Assembly: GCA_947044365.1 (NCBI GenBank)
Contig: OX345641.1
Location: 5,667,847 to 5,731,846, forward strand
DNA: 64,000 nt
DNA from: Petrosia ficiformis
Taxonomy: Eukaryota; Porifera; Demospongiae; Haplosclerida; Petrosiidae
Direction: 5' to 3'
Both the position numbers and the translations under genes were made by a program. This document shows, one piece after another, positions 61,859-64,000 of this stretch; position 1 is the stretch's first letter; every line of letters begins with the position of its first letter. The notes under the pieces are model-generated. The model saw nothing but the letters and a program-made list of their open reading frames with translations. It was not told where the DNA came from and searched no databases.

Positions 61859-64000
61859 ACAAAGTACTAATTTTCCAAAACACTCACACTGTCAATACAA
61901 ATACATACATACATGTACTCACCTGTACAAATAATGTATAATTATGTTATTTTCAAAAGTAACACTTTCTCAAGAATAAAATATAACACTAGTACATGTA
62001 CATACATTCAATTGTTTGTTGTTCCGTAATTTTGTACAGAAAGATGATGACACTTTGTATACAGGACGAGCTATTAAATAGCTCAATCTTTCTTTAAACA
62101 CACCAATTATTATTGATTATTATGCTTCATAATTATTATACAAATGCCATTTATGGCATGTATAAATGTATACTCTTAGGATTGTAAAAAAAGGTTTGAA
62201 GGTCACACTTTTACAGCTTGTTATCACACTCACTTGCATAATTGATCATGCACATTAATACAGTCTGTTTGTATTGTTAATCATGTGGTGTGTTTAAAGA
62301 AAGATTGAGCCTTTCCTTCACCCTTACATATGTACATGTACAAACATACATACATACATGTAATAATGATACATACAGTACATGTATACATTACATGCAT
62401 ACATCCTGTATTTCAGTATGGTAATGATCCAACATGCCTAGCTTCAGGTTTTAACTACATGTACATGTGTATGTATAACATCATAATTAGTACTGTGAAC
62501 CAGATACAGTTCAGTTAGTTAGATTCATTTACTCTACATGTATTAGATTTGTGACTAGTTATAGAAAAAAACAATGAAAGGTTTAGGCTACCAGTTTAAT
62601 AACTGGTTAACTAAGTGGGTATGTATTTGTAATCATGTGAACAATAGGAAAATGGAGGAAGAGATCTACTCACCTGGTGGTCATTCTCCTGCATACATTT
62701 GGAGGTAGTTTGGCTTCAAATAAGATAGGGTTGGACAGTTATATAAGGGAGATTGTGTATTCCATAAACATTATAGGCAGAAAGTTGCTCATAGTGGTGG
62801 AAGAACTCATTAATGATAGCCAGTTAACTGGTTAACTGACAGTTATTGATGAACCACTACTACTTAGGGGTATACTCATCAGGTTCACACCTCTAACATG
62901 TATACAGGTTATATAATTATGTAGAATGTAATAATCATGTATGAGCAACAGTGTTTAGATAAGCTCATATGGTGCACCATTGGGACAAAGATCTTCTTAT
63001 TGGGGTCTGCAGAGTTTTCTCGTTGTGCCAGAATGTGTCGTTAATTATAATTATATTGTCACCGACAGCATTACACAGATGTAACTCTTTGTTAATTGAC
63101 TCAAAACGTATTCCCAATAGTGCACACAATGATGTATATCAATACATGTACAAATATATATAGTGTATGTGTTAGTATCACTAATACATACACTATATAT
63201 GTATATACATGTATATTATGTACATACAATGTACATATGGACAAGCTAATTAGGCAAAATATTTCTCAGGTATTCAAATTTGCTGGACTATGTGGTTAAA
63301 AGATATTAGGAAGAAACCATGTTTCTATAAAAGTGAATTAAGAATGAATGTGATAAAACACAGAAACTCACTCAATTGACAATGTCGTATTATCAATAGA
63401 AATAGGTACATTAGTGGGTGGGGTCTAACAGATTCAAATAAATTTCAAATCAAGTGTCATGTCACAAAAAAACAATACATTATACCTGAAAACACATGTA
63501 GTTATTAATAAAACAAGATACATGTATATGGAGAAAAAGTATCCCTATGATTGATTTGTGGCATCCAACATTTAGTAATCATGGGTTACTTTCTCATGCC
63601 TGCCTGAATCACAACAGCCTATTATAGTTTTTATATACTCTTAATGTTACAGAATATTAATTGACTGCACTCTCCAGAATGACACAACTTCCTTCACTAC
63701 ACATACATGTACAAGTATGTGACACAAACATGTAATTATGTACATTAAATCACATGATTTTATGTACTGTAATATGTTATAAACAACAAATCCGACACAT
63801 TTTTAATTAGACATTTAAATCACACAATATGAAAATATTTTATGATAGTTACACTGTATCTACTTATTTTCTACAAGTCATATGCTACTAAGCTGGGTGT
63901 TAGCTTGTGAAATCCAAATGTCATAATGTGGCTTCACATTACTGTTTTATTGAAAAACCAGTTTATTTACATGTACATGTAGATAAATAAATTATCATAC
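61859..64000. other. Non-coding stretch, copy B right end
   Basis: Counterpart of 22762-24834. Copy B has an extra inverted piece (62285-62310 against 62078-62103). Hairpin at 63156-63200. No gene supported. Confidence 0.5.

Larger units (their letters stand above)
31617..64000. repeat. Segmental duplication, copy B
   Basis: Direct-orientation copy of 1-24834. Homology starts at or before 31617, matching base 1, and still runs at the last base of the window, matching about 24834. Both true ends are therefore unseen. Copy B carries private insertions: a Tc1/mariner-like element at 32898, several kilobases of Gypsy fragments at 35197-43088, an hAT piece at 54101, and a repeated 0.25 kb block at 56850 and 57716. 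Copy A has private material of its own: the hairpin repeat at 1216, the 54-bp hairpin at 3395, the hAT MITE at 17870 and a longer satellite. Confidence 0.95.

Noticed and set aside
1..64000. tRNA and rRNA genes
   Set aside because: No cloverleaf with A and B box promoters and no rRNA-like stretches were recognised by eye; a covariance search would be needed to exclude them.

Overview
The window looks like AT-rich animal genomic DNA. Genes are split into many short exons with GT..AG introns, AATAAA signals follow the stop codons, and the rest is dense with decayed eukaryotic transposons (Ty3/Gypsy, hAT, Tc1/mariner). The domain mix and the abundance of ACATGTACATGT-type words suggest a demosponge, possibly Amphimedon; this is inference and could not be checked here.

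Large-scale layout: the window holds two copies of one large segment. Copy A runs from the left edge to about 24834. Copy B runs from about 31617 to the right edge. They are collinear and mostly near-identical, so both ends of each copy lie outside the window or in the unique stretch 24835-31616. The offset between copies drifts from about 31.6 to 39.2 kb because each has its own insertions and deletions. This fits a tandem array with one gene per unit.

The gene: each unit carries one plus-strand gene. It encodes one 33-residue ankyrin repeat per phase-0 exon, a capping half repeat, one huge exon with a Roc-like GTPase (P-loop, DSGGQ switch) running into a COR-like region, a COR continuation exon, and two CARD/death-fold-like exons separated by short linkers. 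Gene A (70-9853) lacks its 5' end. Gene B (about 28281-48563) is nearly complete, but its first exon was not found. The family resembles ROCO/DAPK-type innate-immune or cell-death GTPases. The copies differ in patches, which suggests gene conversion with other paralogues.

Intron between the last ankyrin exons: copy A has one collapsed Gypsy remnant (3163-4527). Copy B has about 8 kb of repeated Gypsy fragments (35197-43088), including a piece of an unclassified retroelement-like ORF.

Downstream of each gene (10-24.8 kb and 48.6-64 kb) there are no genes I can support. These stretches hold fields of degenerate GGAT repeats, a 56-bp satellite, several hAT-derived elements with intact 8-bp target duplications, and an unexplained conserved block that sits next to the GGAT fields. 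The unique stretch 24835-31616 carries the 5' exons of gene B and two further hAT-type elements.
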